DNA of 64,000 nt from assembly GCA_963767285.1 (NCBI GenBank), contig CAVYDJ010000004.1, forward strand, positions 806,001-870,000, written 5' to 3'. This document shows, piece by piece, positions 16,529 through 26,200 of this stretch. A program made the position numbers and the translations under genes. The number at the start of each line of letters is the position of its first letter. Positions within the stretch are counted from its first letter, which is position 1. The notes beneath the pieces were generated by a model. The model worked only from the letters and a program-made list of their open reading frames with translations. It ran no database searches and was not told the DNA's origin. Source of the stretch: WHSW01 sp963767285. GTDB lineage: Bacteria > Actinomycetota > Thermoleophilia > Solirubrobacterales > 70-9.

Positions 16529-17115
16529 CGCCGCGGATCGGGCCCGGGCGCGCGCAGGACATCGGTTTCGTGAACGCTGCGATCGTCCGCGTGATCGGGG
16601 CGGCGACCGGCGGCGCGCCGCCGAACGTGTTCACGACGCTGGCCCGCCACCGGCGCCTGTTTCGCCGCTGGCTGCGGTTCGCGGGCGCGTTGATGCCCGG
16701 CGGGACCCTGCCGCGAGCGGAGACCGAGCTGCTGATCCTGCGGGTCGCTCACAACGCGGGCTCGGAGTACGAATGGGGACATCACGAGCGGCTGGGCCGC
16801 CAGGCGGGCCTGAGCGCCGCCGAGGTCGAGCGCGTGCGTGAGGGCCCCGGCGCGGCTGACTGGTCGCCGCGGCAGCGGTCGCTCCTGCGAGCCGCGGATG
16901 AGCTCCATTCGGACCGGCGGTTGTCCGACGAGACCTGGGGCGAGCTGCGCCCGCTGCTCTCCGACGAGGAGCTGATCGAGCTCTGCATGCTCGTCGGCCA
17001 CTACGAGATGCTCGCGATGACGCTCAACTCGCTCGAGGTCGAGCCCGAGGAGGAGTCCGCCGGGGAGCCGACTCGGCTCGCCCGCTTCCTGCAGGGACTG
17101 GCCGCCCGCCGCTGA
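16525..17115 (+). CDS. carboxymuconolactone decarboxylase family protein
   Basis: 196 residues. The AhpD-like core 'RAETELLILRVAHNAGSEYEWGHHERLGRQAGLSAAEVERV' is the CMD family signature in the branch that has 'SEYEW' where AhpD has CxxC, so a peroxidase role is unlikely. Members act as decarboxylases or are uncharacterised. It starts at a GTG overlapping the DUF6351 stop; the coupling suggests that the two work on the same compound. Confidence 0.85.
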   Translation: MTPRIGPGRAQDIGFVNAAIVRVIGAATGGAPPNVFTTLARHRRLFRRWLRFAGALMPGGTLPRAETELLILRVAHNAGSEYEWGHHERLGRQAGLSAAEVERVREGPGAADWSPRQRSLLRAADELHSDRRLSDETWGELRPLLSDEELIELCMLVGHYEMLAMTLNSLEVEPEEESAGEPTRLARFLQGLAARR

Positions 17116-17127
17116 CGACGGGGGCCC

Positions 17128-18610
17128 TCAGGACGGCGACCGCAGCGGCGGGCCGCTGACGCCGCACGACCACTCGTCCGCGACCCGAACCGGCTCTCGA
17201 CCCTGGCGCTGCGGCTCGGCGGTCAGGACGTCGTTGCTGATCGTCAGCCAGGCGATCGCCGAGCCGGCGAGGGCGAGCCCCGCGCAGACGAACATCGCGA
17301 CGTGGAACCCGTCGGTCATCTCGGCGGGGTCGTAGAAGCTCTGCCCGGTGATCCCGGCGATCAGCGGCAGGACGGCGACGGCGCCGAGGGTGCCGACCCG
17401 GGCGACGGCGTTGTTCACCCCGGAGGCGATCCCCACATGGCGCGCGTCGGCCGCCGCGAGCACGGTCGCGGTGACCGGCGCGGCGACCAGGACGATCCCC
17501 AGGCCGAAGAGGGTCACCGCCGGGAGCACGCCGGCGACGTAGGAGTCGCCCGGGTCGAGGCGGGTCAGCAGCAGCAGCCCGGCGGCGACCAGCAGGGTGC
17601 CGACGGTCAGCGGGATCCGCGGGCCGATCCGCTGGGCGAGCATGCCCGACCGCGCGGAGAGCAGGAGGGTCAGCAGGGTCACCGGCAGCGAGGCGGCGCC
17701 GGCCTCGATCGCCGAGTAGCCGAGCGAGATCTGCAGGAAGGAGACGAAGAGGAAGAAGAAGCCGCCGAAGGCCGCATACACGACGAACGTGAAGGCGTTT
17801 GCGGCGCTGAACTGGCGCGAGGCGAACATCGTGAGCGGCAACATCGGGTTCGGGGCGCGGCGCTCGACCACGATGAAGCCGATCGCGGCCGCCAGCCCGC
17901 CGACGGCGGCGAGGACGATCACGGGCGCCAGTCCCTTCCCGGGCCCCTCAACCAGCGCGTAGGTGGTTCCGCCGAGTGCGATCGCCCCGAGCAGCGCTCC
18001 GCGGAGGTCGAGCCGCCCACTCGCCGTCGGGTCGCGGGTTTCCGGCACGTGATGCGAGGTGGCGATCACGAACAGCCCGATCGGGATGTTGATCAGGAAC
18101 ACCGCGCGCCAGGAGACCGCGTCGACCAGGTAGCCGCCGAGCAGCGGCCCGACCGCCGCCGCCACCCCGGTCAGCCCCGACCAGGCGCCGATCGCTCGCG
18201 GGCGGTCCTCGCGGCGGAAGCTCGCCTCGATCATCGCCAGGCTGCCGGGCGTCAGCAACGCGCCTCCGATTCCCTGGGCGAACCGCGCGGCCACCAGCAT
18301 CTCGTCGCTGGGAGCGATCGCGCAGAGCAGCGACGCGACCGTGAACACTCCGACCCCGATCACGAAGACACGCCGGCGGCCGTAGTGGTCGCCGAGCGAG
18401 CCGCCGAGCAGGATCAGCGACGAGAGGGCCAGCAGGTAGCCGTTGACGATCCACTGCAGGGCGCTGGTCGACGCGTCGAGATCGCGGCCGATCTCGGGCA
18501 GATGCGACGTTGACGACGGTCCCGTCGAGGAACGCCATCCCGGAGCCGAGCACCGCGACGACGATCACCCAGCGGCCCGGCGCGCTCTTGAAGGCCAGGC
18601 CGTCGTCCAT
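17128..18610 (-). pseudogene. DHA2-family MFS transporter, frameshifted near the N-terminus
   Basis: The N-terminus (ATG 18610) reads 'RWVIVVAVLGSGMAFLDGTVVNVA', a textbook DHA2 TM1. The frame then breaks at 18501-18504. Removing one base there restores 'LPEIGRDLDASTSALQWIV' and then the long downstream frame with TM3-TM14 ('ARFAQGIGGALLTPGSLAMIEASF' and onwards). Total length is 494 codons plus one base, so a single insertion explains it. Without correction only a protein lacking TM1-2 could be made, from GTG/ATG codons near 18363. Either recent inactivation or a sequencing error. Confidence 0.82.
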
Positions 18611-18618
18611 CGACCTAG

Positions 18619-18624
18619 AACCTA
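18619..18624 (-). promoter_or_regulatory. -10 element of the frameshifted MFS gene
   Basis: TAGGTT on the minus strand ends 8 nt before ATG 18610. The gene still has an intact-looking promoter. Confidence 0.5.
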
Positions 18625-18631
18625 CGGACGC

Positions 18632-19861
18632 TCAACGGGCCAGGTCGTCCCAGGGCGAGTGGTCCGGGTTCGGCCCCTGGGTCGCGAACTCTCGGCGGAC
18701 GCGGGTGCGGGTCTCGCCGTAGATGCGGGCGGTCTCGTAGAGGATCATGGCCGCCAGCGCCGCGACGAGCGCGGCGAGCGCGGCGAGCGGAGGCACCGCG
18801 ACCGCGACCGGGACGAGCGCCACCAGGAGGAGGGCGAGCCCGAGCCGCTCGCGGTTGAGGGTGCGCACGCCGCGCAGGCGGACGAAGACGTGGCCGAGCA
18901 GGTAAATCGCGACGCCGCCGAGCAGCGCGAAGGCCGGGACCGTCTTCAGGTGGTCGCTGGGATGGGCGAGGACCTCGTGGATGCCAAGCGCGGTGAGCTC
19001 GATCCCGGCGATGAGCAGGAAGTGAAGGTAGGAGTAGACGTCCCGGGCCATCGCGTTGCGCACCCGGCCCTCCGGCGCCCGGACCAGCCGCCAGGCGTTG
19101 GCGATCGAGACGATGTCGAAGTAGGCCCACCAGAGCTCGAAGACGAGCGCGATCCCGAGGATCGCCGCCGTGGTGACCGCCAGGGTGAGGTGGATGTCGC
19201 TCCCGCCGATTGCGAGGGCGACGATCGTCTCACCGAGCGCAATGATCACGATCAGGCCGTGGCGCTCGGCGAAGTGGGCGGGGGAGAGGCGCCAGCCGTC
19301 GGTACCGAAGATGAACGGACCGCCCATGTCGATCGCCATGGCCGCGATCCAGAGGGCCGTCTGACCGATGCCGCCGGCGAGGGCGCCGGCGATCAGCAGC
19401 GCCACGGCGATGCCGGTGCTCGCGGCGAGCCCGGTCACGGAGCGGCGCAGCCCCGGGTCGTCGCGGCTGGCGAGCAGGAACAGCGCGATGTGCCCGCCGC
19501 GGACGGCGGTGTAGGCGAGCGCGAACTCGAGCGCCAGGTCCCCCCACGCGTTCGGGACGGCGAGCGCGGCGATCAGCAGCGCGGCCATCGCCCCGAACAG
19601 CGCGAGCCGGACGCCACCCTCCTCGGGATCGACGACGCTGGTCAGCCACGCGTAGCCGGTCCACGCCCACCATAGGAGGGCGAGCACGAAGATGCCCTGG
19701 CCCAGGCCCTCCCAGGTCTGGTTGCCGATCATCAGCGTCGTGCACTGGGTCAGCGCGAGCACGAAGACGAGGTCGAAGAAGAGCTCGAGCGGCGTCACCC
19801 GCTCGCCCTCCCGCATCACGGCGGTGAGCCTGCGACTCGCCCCCTCTGCGCGGCCTTCCAT
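18632..19861 (-). CDS. low temperature requirement protein A (LtrA) family membrane protein
   Basis: 409 residues with about ten membrane segments. The N-terminal 'VTPLELFFDLVFVLALTQCTTLM' is the LtrA family signature; 'RLSPAHFAERHGLIVIIALGETIVALAIG' and 'YSYLHFLLIAGIELTALGIHEVLAHP' are the other conserved blocks. The family is named from a Listeria cold-growth mutant and has no proven biochemical function. An ATG 15 codons in (at 19816) is an alternative start. It follows the HD-domain gene by 14 nt on the same strand and may be in its operon. Confidence 0.88.
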   Translation of the reverse strand: MEGRAEGASRRLTAVMREGERVTPLELFFDLVFVLALTQCTTLMIGNQTWEGLGQGIFVLALLWWAWTGYAWLTSVVDPEEGGVRLALFGAMAALLIAALAVPNAWGDLALEFALAYTAVRGGHIALFLLASRDDPGLRRSVTGLAASTGIAVALLIAGALAGGIGQTALWIAAMAIDMGGPFIFGTDGWRLSPAHFAERHGLIVIIALGETIVALAIGGSDIHLTLAVTTAAILGIALVFELWWAYFDIVSIANAWRLVRAPEGRVRNAMARDVYSYLHFLLIAGIELTALGIHEVLAHPSDHLKTVPAFALLGGVAIYLLGHVFVRLRGVRTLNRERLGLALLLVALVPVAVAVPPLAALAALVAALAAMILYETARIYGETRTRVRREFATQGPNPDHSPWDDLAR

Positions 19862-19875
19862 CTGGCTAAACGGCG

Positions 19876-20544
19876 CTAGGCCTGCGCGAGCGGGCCGCGG
19901 CCGAGCGTCTCGGCGCGGCGGGCGCGTGAGCGGCGTCCGGCGGCGGGCGAGGATTCGTCGCCGAGGAGGGAGAGCTGGTCGTAGAGCTGGGCCAGGAACG
20001 TGTCCGAGCCCCCCGACTCGATCAGCTCGACCGACTCGCGGTAGTGGCCGGCCATGCTGCCGACGCTGGTCCCCATCCGGTCCTCGACCGAGTTGCCGAA
20101 CCGCTCGATCCCGCGGCGCAGCCCGAGGATGTCGGAGAGCTTGTCGGCGGCGAAGATGGTCAGGGCCGGCCCACCCGCCGCCGCGACCTGGTCGCGAAGC
20201 GCGGCTTTCCGCGCTGCGAAGTCCTCGACCTTCGCGTCCTCGGTGAGCGTCAGGACGACCGTGGCGATCTCGTTGCCCATCTCGTTGCGCAGTTCGACCT
20301 CGGTCAGCGTGCCGCGCTCGACCGCGTCGTGAAGCAGGCCGGCCGCGACGACCTCCTCGTCGACGCCCGCCTCGAAGAGCAGCGTGCCGACCTCGGTCAC
20401 GTGGTCCAGGAACGGGCGGCCGTCGGTGGCGCGGACCTCCGATCCGTGCGCCGTTTCGGCGAGCGCGCACGCCCGGGTCAGGAGCGGAGAGGCCGAGATC
20501 CACTCTGCACGATTCGGGGGCACTGGCAAATTGTATGCGCACAT
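19876..20544 (-). CDS. HD-domain (RelA/SpoT hydrolase-like) protein
   Basis: About 222 residues. 'ATDGRPFLDHVTEVGTLLFEAGVDEEVVAAGLLHDAVERGTLTEVEL' has the H...HD metal-binding pattern of RelA/SpoT-type HD hydrolases; a later 'IFAADKLSDILGLRRG' carries the conserved K-x-x-D helix. There is no synthetase domain, so it could be a small alarmone hydrolase or another nucleotide phosphohydrolase. ATG 20544 is the best start; ATG 20574 or 20634 would extend into the divergent RTX gene's promoter region. The C-terminal 30 residues are basic and disordered. Confidence 0.78.
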   Translation of the reverse strand: MCAYNLPVPPNRAEWISASPLLTRACALAETAHGSEVRATDGRPFLDHVTEVGTLLFEAGVDEEVVAAGLLHDAVERGTLTEVELRNEMGNEIATVVLTLTEDAKVEDFAARKAALRDQVAAAGGPALTIFAADKLSDILGLRRGIERFGNSVEDRMGTSVGSMAGHYRESVELIESGGSDTFLAQLYDQLSLLGDESSPAAGRRSRARRAETLGRGPLAQA

Positions 20545-20614
20545 GTAGAGGACCTGTAATCGGGAAAAGTTCATCGAGCCGTAACGGCGGAGGCGCGCGC
20601 CGGGTTCTCCCGAT

Positions 20615-21469
20615 ATGCGCATCCGCTTTGCCACCCTCGGCGCGACGCTAGCGGTCCTCGCCGCGGTGTCGGCGACGGCATTCGCTCAGGAATCGCCGGT
20701 CTGTCTAACCGCGGCCGAGCGCCTCGACGACGAGCGCAACGTCTTTCACGGCAGCCGAGGGCGCGACAGCGTCACCGGCCTGCGCGGCGAGGATCTGATC
20801 ACCGGCCGGCGCGGCAACGACAAGCTCAACGGCGGGCGCAACAACGACGTCGTCCGCGGCGGCCCCGGCGACGACCTGCTCTGCGGCGGGCGGGGCACCG
20901 ATCGGATCTTCGGCGGGCCTGGCGACGACACGATCTACGGCGAGGAGGAGAACGACACGATCGTCCCCGGGCCCGGCGCCGATCAGGTTCTCGGCAGCGC
21001 CGGCAACGACCGCGTCTACGGCTGGGGGCGCCGCCACGGCGTCTACACCGCTGACGGGATCGACATCCTGGTCGGCGGCTACAACGACGATTGGGTCGAG
21101 GCCGGCGGCGCGGATTGGCTGTACGGCCACACCCACGCGGACGTGCTGCTGACCCGGACGCCGGCGGTCGCCCCAGGGCTCATGGACGGTGGCGGCAACG
21201 ACGATCTGATCTACGGCTCGACGTTGGCGGACCGGATCTACGGCGGCGAGAACGGCAAGGACGTCCTGTTTGGTTTCGAGGGGGACGACGTCCTCGCCGG
21301 GACCGGAAACGAGGACCTGCTCTACGGCGGCGCCGGCAATGATCAGCTCGACGGCGGCAAGGGCTCCGACGAGCTGCGGGGCGAGGAGGGCAGCGACCTC
21401 TGCAACGGCGGCGCCTCCGATCCGGCCCGCGACGTGTTCGCGAGCTGCGAGCGGGTGGTGAACCGGTGA
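20615..21469 (+). CDS. secreted RTX-type calcium-binding repeat protein
   Basis: 284 residues: signal peptide to about residue 24 (ending 'AFAQE'), then roughly ten nonapeptide repeats of the G-G-x-G-x-D-x-L/I type (for example 'RGGPGDDLLCGGRGTDRIFGGPGDDTIYG'), which form a calcium-bound parallel beta-roll. No catalytic domain and no type I secretion genes are nearby, so it is probably exported by Sec and acts as a surface or matrix protein. It ends with 'SCERVVNR', a common ending of such actinobacterial proteins. It overlaps the next gene by GTGA. Confidence 0.87.
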   Translation: MRIRFATLGATLAVLAAVSATAFAQESPVCLTAAERLDDERNVFHGSRGRDSVTGLRGEDLITGRRGNDKLNGGRNNDVVRGGPGDDLLCGGRGTDRIFGGPGDDTIYGEEENDTIVPGPGADQVLGSAGNDRVYGWGRRHGVYTADGIDILVGGYNDDWVEAGGADWLYGHTHADVLLTRTPAVAPGLMDGGGNDDLIYGSTLADRIYGGENGKDVLFGFEGDDVLAGTGNEDLLYGGAGNDQLDGGKGSDELRGEEGSDLCNGGASDPARDVFASCERVVNR

Positions 21470-21819
21470 GGGTCGCGAGCGCGCTCGCCACCTTGGCCGC
21501 GTGCGCGCTGGCGGCGCCGGCCGTTGCGCCTGCGCGCGACGGCGGCGCCCACTCGCAAATCTCGCTCGTCCGCCTGGAGAGCGACTACGCCCGCGGCGCC
21601 GTGACCTCCGATCGGCCGCGTTGCCGGCCGCACCGCAAGATCTCGTTGTTCATCTACTACGGCTTCATCTCCGACAAGGTGGCGATCACCTATACGGATG
21701 AGCACGGCAAGTGGCGCATCGACCAAGCGCTCGCGCCCGGGCGCTACTTCGCGAAGGTCGACAGCGTCAAGGGGTGCCGATACGACGTCACCCCTGACGC
21801 TCGCCTCGCCGCTCCCTGA
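21466..21819 (+). CDS. small secreted beta-sandwich-like protein
   Basis: 117 residues from a GTG in the RTX stop codon. A signal peptide ends near 'APARD'. The mature part has a C...C pair and 'KVAITYTDEHGKWRIDQALAPGRYFAKVDSVKGC', the pattern of carboxypeptidase-regulatory/CnaB-like small beta-sandwiches (polar strand, D-x-x-G-x-W, G-x-Y-x-A-x-V). It is co-translated with the RTX protein, which suggests that they go to the same extracellular place. No enzymatic residues are visible. Confidence 0.72.
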   Translation: MRVASALATLAACALAAPAVAPARDGGAHSQISLVRLESDYARGAVTSDRPRCRPHRKISLFIYYGFISDKVAITYTDEHGKWRIDQALAPGRYFAKVDSVKGCRYDVTPDARLAAP

Positions 21820-22053
21820 TCAGTAGCGGTAGTCGCGGTCGTAGCCGCGCTCGGCCGGGGGTCCGTAGGCGCGCCGGCGCTCGGCCCAGAGCCGGAACGG
21901 CGCGGTCAGCAATCCGAGGATCGTGACGGCGATCCCGGCGATGATCAGGATCAGTCCGATCATTGCCTCGTCGATGCCGGCGATCTCGAAGTTGATCGCG
22001 TACCGGATGATCGCCCCAACCGCGATCAGGAATATCCCGCCACCAAGAGTCAT
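21820..22053 (-). CDS. DUF6458 family small membrane protein
   Basis: 77 residues with two membrane helices ('GGGIFLIAVGAIIRYAIN' and 'AMIGLILIIAGIAVTILGLL') and a basic, Tyr/Arg-rich tail. The M-x-x-G-G-G-I-F-L-I-A-x-G-A-I pattern matches the actinobacterial DUF6458 family. An AGGAGG ribosome site lies 8-9 nt ahead of the ATG. The stop abuts that of the convergent secreted protein. Function unknown. The 176 bp between this gene and 22230 hold no gene I can support. Confidence 0.83.
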   Translation of the reverse strand: MTLGGGIFLIAVGAIIRYAINFEIAGIDEAMIGLILIIAGIAVTILGLLTAPFRLWAERRRAYGPPAERGYDRDYRY

Positions 22054-22229
22054 CTCGAGTCTCCTCCTGGGTCTCGCGTCCTTGGCTGTGACACCGAACT
22101 ACCCGGACCCAAGGCAGTTAGTCCTGGCGCACCACGGGTGGCCGACGAGGGCAGAAGTCCGGCAAGGGCAGCGGCGGCAGCAAGACCAGAAGCGGCCGCC
22201 GGGCGCGAGGGCGGTAAGAAGAGCGGCGG

Positions 22230-23255
22230 CTAGGGCGCCAGGCGCTCGGCCAGCCAGGCGACCAGCGGCGCGTAGCGCGGCGTCAGGTGGCCGTGCTTGC
22301 CCTCGAAGAGCTCGAAGCGGTGGTCGATTCCGGCCGCGTCCAGCTGGCCGTGGAGGATCGCCGTTCCGGCCTGCAGGTTGTACTCGTCCTGGAGGCCGCA
22401 CTCCAGCGAGATCGCGCGCATCGTGCGCAGGTCGTCGAGGTGTGACGGCAGCATCCGCACGGGATCCCAGGCGAGCCAGCGCTCCCAGACGTCCTCGCGA
22501 AACGAGCAGTCCGTGAGGTCGAACGGCATCTCGGGTTCGCCGTTCGGCCCGGGGGAGTAGCACGCCGCCATGGCGATGGCGTTGACCGCGGCGAAGGTGG
22601 GCGGAGACGGGTCGGGCTGCTCGAGCATCCACGCCCAGAAATCGTCCATCGAGTCGTAGTCGCGCAGCACCGCCCAGGCGCGCGGGAAGTCCTCGAGGTA
22701 GCAGTACTCGAACGCCGAGTCGCCGGAGACATCGCCGAGCCCGCCCCAGAGGTCGGGGCGCAGCATCGGGAGGACCAGGGCGCCGTAGCCGCCTGACGAC
22801 TTGCCCTGAACGGCGCGCGAGTCGCGTTCGGGGATGGTGTTGAATCGCTCGTCGACGAACGGCACCAGTTCGTCGCAGAGGTAGGTCATGTAGTTGCCGG
22901 TGCCGGCCGAATCGATGAACTGCGAGCCGCCGTAGGCGGTCCAGCAGTCCGGCATCGGGATCACGACCGGCCGGCAGTCGCCGGCGACGATCAGCCGGTC
23001 GACGTCCTCGATGAACGTCGAGCTGTAGGGCGAGCGGTTGCGCCACATGTCGATCTGGCCGGTCATCCCCTGGATCGACCAGACCGCCGGGTACGGCCCG
23101 TCGTCGGGCCAGCCCGGCGGCGTGTAGACGTAGAGCGGGCGCGAGGCCGGGTCGCCGAGCGGGTTGCCCTTCAGCACCTCGCTGGAGAATTCGAGCTCGT
23201 GGAAGGTGCCGGCGAGGTCGCGGCCCCAGGGATCGTGTTGCGGTGAGCGGATCAT
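22230..23255 (-). CDS. alpha/beta hydrolase, esterase D/putative esterase family
   Basis: 341 residues. The 'VYTPPGWPDDGPYPAVWSIQG' start, 'DSRAVQGKSSGGYGALVLPMLRPDLWGG' with the Ser of G-K-S-S-G-G, and the final 'FELFEGKHGHLTPRYAPLVAWLAERL' with the catalytic His fit the esterase (PF00756) family, which includes S-formylglutathione hydrolases and mycolyltransferase-like enzymes. It has no signal peptide. ATG 23255 is preferred; a GTG at 23264 would add three residues. It stands in tandem, 21 nt upstream of, and divergent in function from, the next minus-strand gene's end. Confidence 0.87.
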   Translation of the reverse strand: MIRSPQHDPWGRDLAGTFHELEFSSEVLKGNPLGDPASRPLYVYTPPGWPDDGPYPAVWSIQGMTGQIDMWRNRSPYSSTFIEDVDRLIVAGDCRPVVIPMPDCWTAYGGSQFIDSAGTGNYMTYLCDELVPFVDERFNTIPERDSRAVQGKSSGGYGALVLPMLRPDLWGGLGDVSGDSAFEYCYLEDFPRAWAVLRDYDSMDDFWAWMLEQPDPSPPTFAAVNAIAMAACYSPGPNGEPEMPFDLTDCSFREDVWERWLAWDPVRMLPSHLDDLRTMRAISLECGLQDEYNLQAGTAILHGQLDAAGIDHRFELFEGKHGHLTPRYAPLVAWLAERLAP

Positions 23256-23276
23256 CGCGCACACCCTATTCAGGGC

Positions 23277-26200
23277 CTACTCGTCGTCGTCTTCGTCCTC
23301 GTCCTCGACGCCGTACCGCTCGGTGATCACGTCCTCGTCGAGGCCGAGAAGCTCGATCACCTCCTCCAGCGCCTCCTCATCGGAGGTGGCACCCGAGTGC
23401 TTCCAGGCGCGTTCGTCGAGGCCGGCCGCGTTCGGGCCTGGCGGCGGCGGCTCGGAACCGGCACCGTGGACGTACTGCCAGAGGATCCGATCGAGGATCC
23501 GCTGCGGGGTGCGGTCGGTGAACTCGAGCGGCAGGCGCTCGGAAAGGCGCGCGTTCGGCGACCTCGCCGTGTTTCGCTCCAGCAGGTCGACGGCCGGGGT
23601 GATCGCGTCGTAGGGCTCGGAGTTGTCGGAGGGATCGGCGTCGAAGGCGTCGTACATCGGCACCGCGAGGGCGTCGAAGAGGTTCAGCGACTTCATCCCG
23701 ACGACCAGTTCGAGCGTGCGGATGAACGAGAGGAAGTCGTAGCGGGTGTGGACCACGGCCCCGCGCTTGGCGTACGGGCTGATCGCAAAGGCGGGGATGC
23801 GATGCGCGTCGACGTGGTCGGCACCGTCCTGCGAGTCGTCCTCGATCACCAGGATCAGCGACTTCTCCCAGATCGACGAGTGCGAGATCTTGTCGACGAT
23901 CTCGCCCAGGGCGAGGTCGTTCTCGGCGATCATCGCGCGCGGGGTCCGGCCGCCCGGCGAGGTACCGACGGTGTGGTCGTTGGGCAGGACCAGGTAGTTG
24001 AAGGCCGGCACCGATCCCGAGGCGAGCTGCTGGTCGAAGCGCTTGCTGAAGCACTCGAAGCGGCTCTCGGTCGTCAGGGGGTTGGCGCCCAGCGGCCGCG
24101 ACGAGTCGAAGACCTCCTGTCCGGTGATCACGTTCTCGCCGCCCGAGGAGGCGTCGTTGGAGAAGCAGAGCGCCGGCGGATCCGGCTGCGGGCCCGGCGC
24201 GAGCGGCCCGAGGTCGGAGTTGGCGAACTTCTCGACCACCCGCGCGGTCTCCTCCGGGGTCCGGTCGACGTCGTTGAGCGGCACGGTCCCGCCGACCGCT
24301 TCGCCGTAGTTGAACCAGGAGATCCCCTGCTCGATGGCCGCGTCGAAGAGGAAGCCCGCGGCCGGCCAGGTGACCGAGAAGACGCCGAAGTCGTACGGGC
24401 GCTTGCGGCCCGCGTAGTTCTGGTGCCAGCTCTTGACCACGTAGTCGGAGACGGCGCCGGCCGAGGTCCAGAAGTGGCCGTCGATCGAGGCCTCTGAGTT
24501 CGCGTAGACGTGATCGAGCAGCGGGAAACGGCGGGCGAGCGCGTGGGCGTTGGGGGTGACGTCCTCGCCGAACAGGGTCAGCTTCGGATCCCCGTCGCCC
24601 CGCGGGTCGTCGCCGAGGATCTGGTCGTAGGTGCGGTTCTCGCGCACGATGTAGAAGACGTGCTCGATCGGGCCGCCGGCGGCGATCGGCGTGTTCTTCG
24701 GCGCCTTCTCGCTGTTGGTCGGGCGGATCTGCTCGGACGCCCTCGGCGTCAGCTTCGCCAGCTTCGCGTCGGAGGGGAACTTGAGCACGCCCGACATCCC
24801 GAAGACCTGCTCGGGCAGGTACTTGAAGTAGTACTGAGAGGAGGACCCGCTGGTCGCCGACCCGGTGTCCTCTGGCACAGACTCGCCGGGCTCGAGGTCG
24901 TTCGGCCCGACTCCCAGGCCCTTCGCGGTCACCCAGACGAGCTTGCGCTTCGCGGGCTTCCCCGGCGTGGCGAACGCCGCGGTCGGATACGACGCCACCG
25001 GCACGCGTCCGATCAGCTGCCAGCGCTTCGACTTCGCGCGGGCCGGGTTCGCCGCGACTTCTTCTTCGGCCTCCTCCTCGGCTTCCTCGCCGAAGTACTC
25101 GGCCGCCTCCGCCTGCTCGCTCTCGGCCTGCTCGATCCCGCGACGCGACTCGTGGTCGAGGATCCGGTCGGCCAGCGCGCGCCGCGACGCCGTGGCTCGT
25201 TGCTTCGCGCCGCCCGGGTCGCACTTGCGCTTCGCCGAGAGCGCGAAGATCGCGACCGCGTCCTCGCCGGAGTCCGACGAGATCAGCCGGCAGCCATCCG
25301 CGGTCACCGAGACGTGGGTCGGGGCGGTGCCGATCCCCTGCGGCCGCTCGACGGAGAGCGTGCGCACGACCTCGAGCTTGTTCGTGTCGATGACGGCGAT
25401 CAGGTCCTGGTGGGTGACGGCGACGTAGGCGAGCGGCCGCTTCGGGTCGATCGCGATCCCCTCCGGATGTGAGAGGTGGGGACCGACCGTGATCGTCTTC
25501 ACCTCCCCGCCGGAGGCGAGGTCGATCACGGTCACGGTCCCGTCCGCCTCGTTGGAGATCAGGCCGAGCTTGCCGTCGCGGGTGATCGCGGCCCCGTAGG
25601 GATACCTGCCGGCCGGGCCGTAGGTGACCGCGCGACTTCGGAGGTCGACGATCGCCGAGCGGTGGGCAAGGTTGAGCGCCGCGATCAGCGTCGTGCCGTC
25701 CGGGCTGACGGCGAGGTCGCGCGGCCAGGACAGCGGCGTCGTGTTGGTGGGCGGGAAGTTCTGCGGCGGCTGGGTCCCCGGCGGCGCGGGCACGTCGATC
25801 ACGCCGTCGCGGGTCGCCTTCCCGTTGCGCTTCAGTTTGAATACGTGGATCACGTCGCCCTCGGCGCCGGGAACATCCGGCGGCGGGCGGTTGGCGACCG
25901 ACGAGGGCTGGGGCGTCCCGGAGACGTAGGCGGCCTTGCCGTCGGGCGACATCGCGATCCCGCCGCTGACCCCCGGCATCGGCAGCTTCTGGACGACCTT
26001 GCCGACCTTCTTCTTGTTGGAGGAGAGGACGCGGACGATCCGGACGTCGTTCTTGCCGCGTCCGGCCGAGAGGGTCCACGCGAAGCGGCCGTCCACGGTC
26101 AGCGCCGCGCCGGCGGGCAGGTTGCCGAGCGTGGTCAGCTTGCCGACCGGGTTGAGCAGGCGGCCGCTCGGCTGGATCCGGGTGTCGGGGCCGATCACGC

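Noticed and set aside
16525..17115. Missing CxxC in the carboxymuconolactone decarboxylase protein
   Set aside because: The 'SEYEW' form is common in a normal branch of the family and is not a loss.
22054..22229. Lys/Ser/Gly-rich coding-like sequence between DUF6458 and the esterase
   Set aside because: No start with a ribosome site, and the K-S-G words fall in two frames; too short to call even a remnant.
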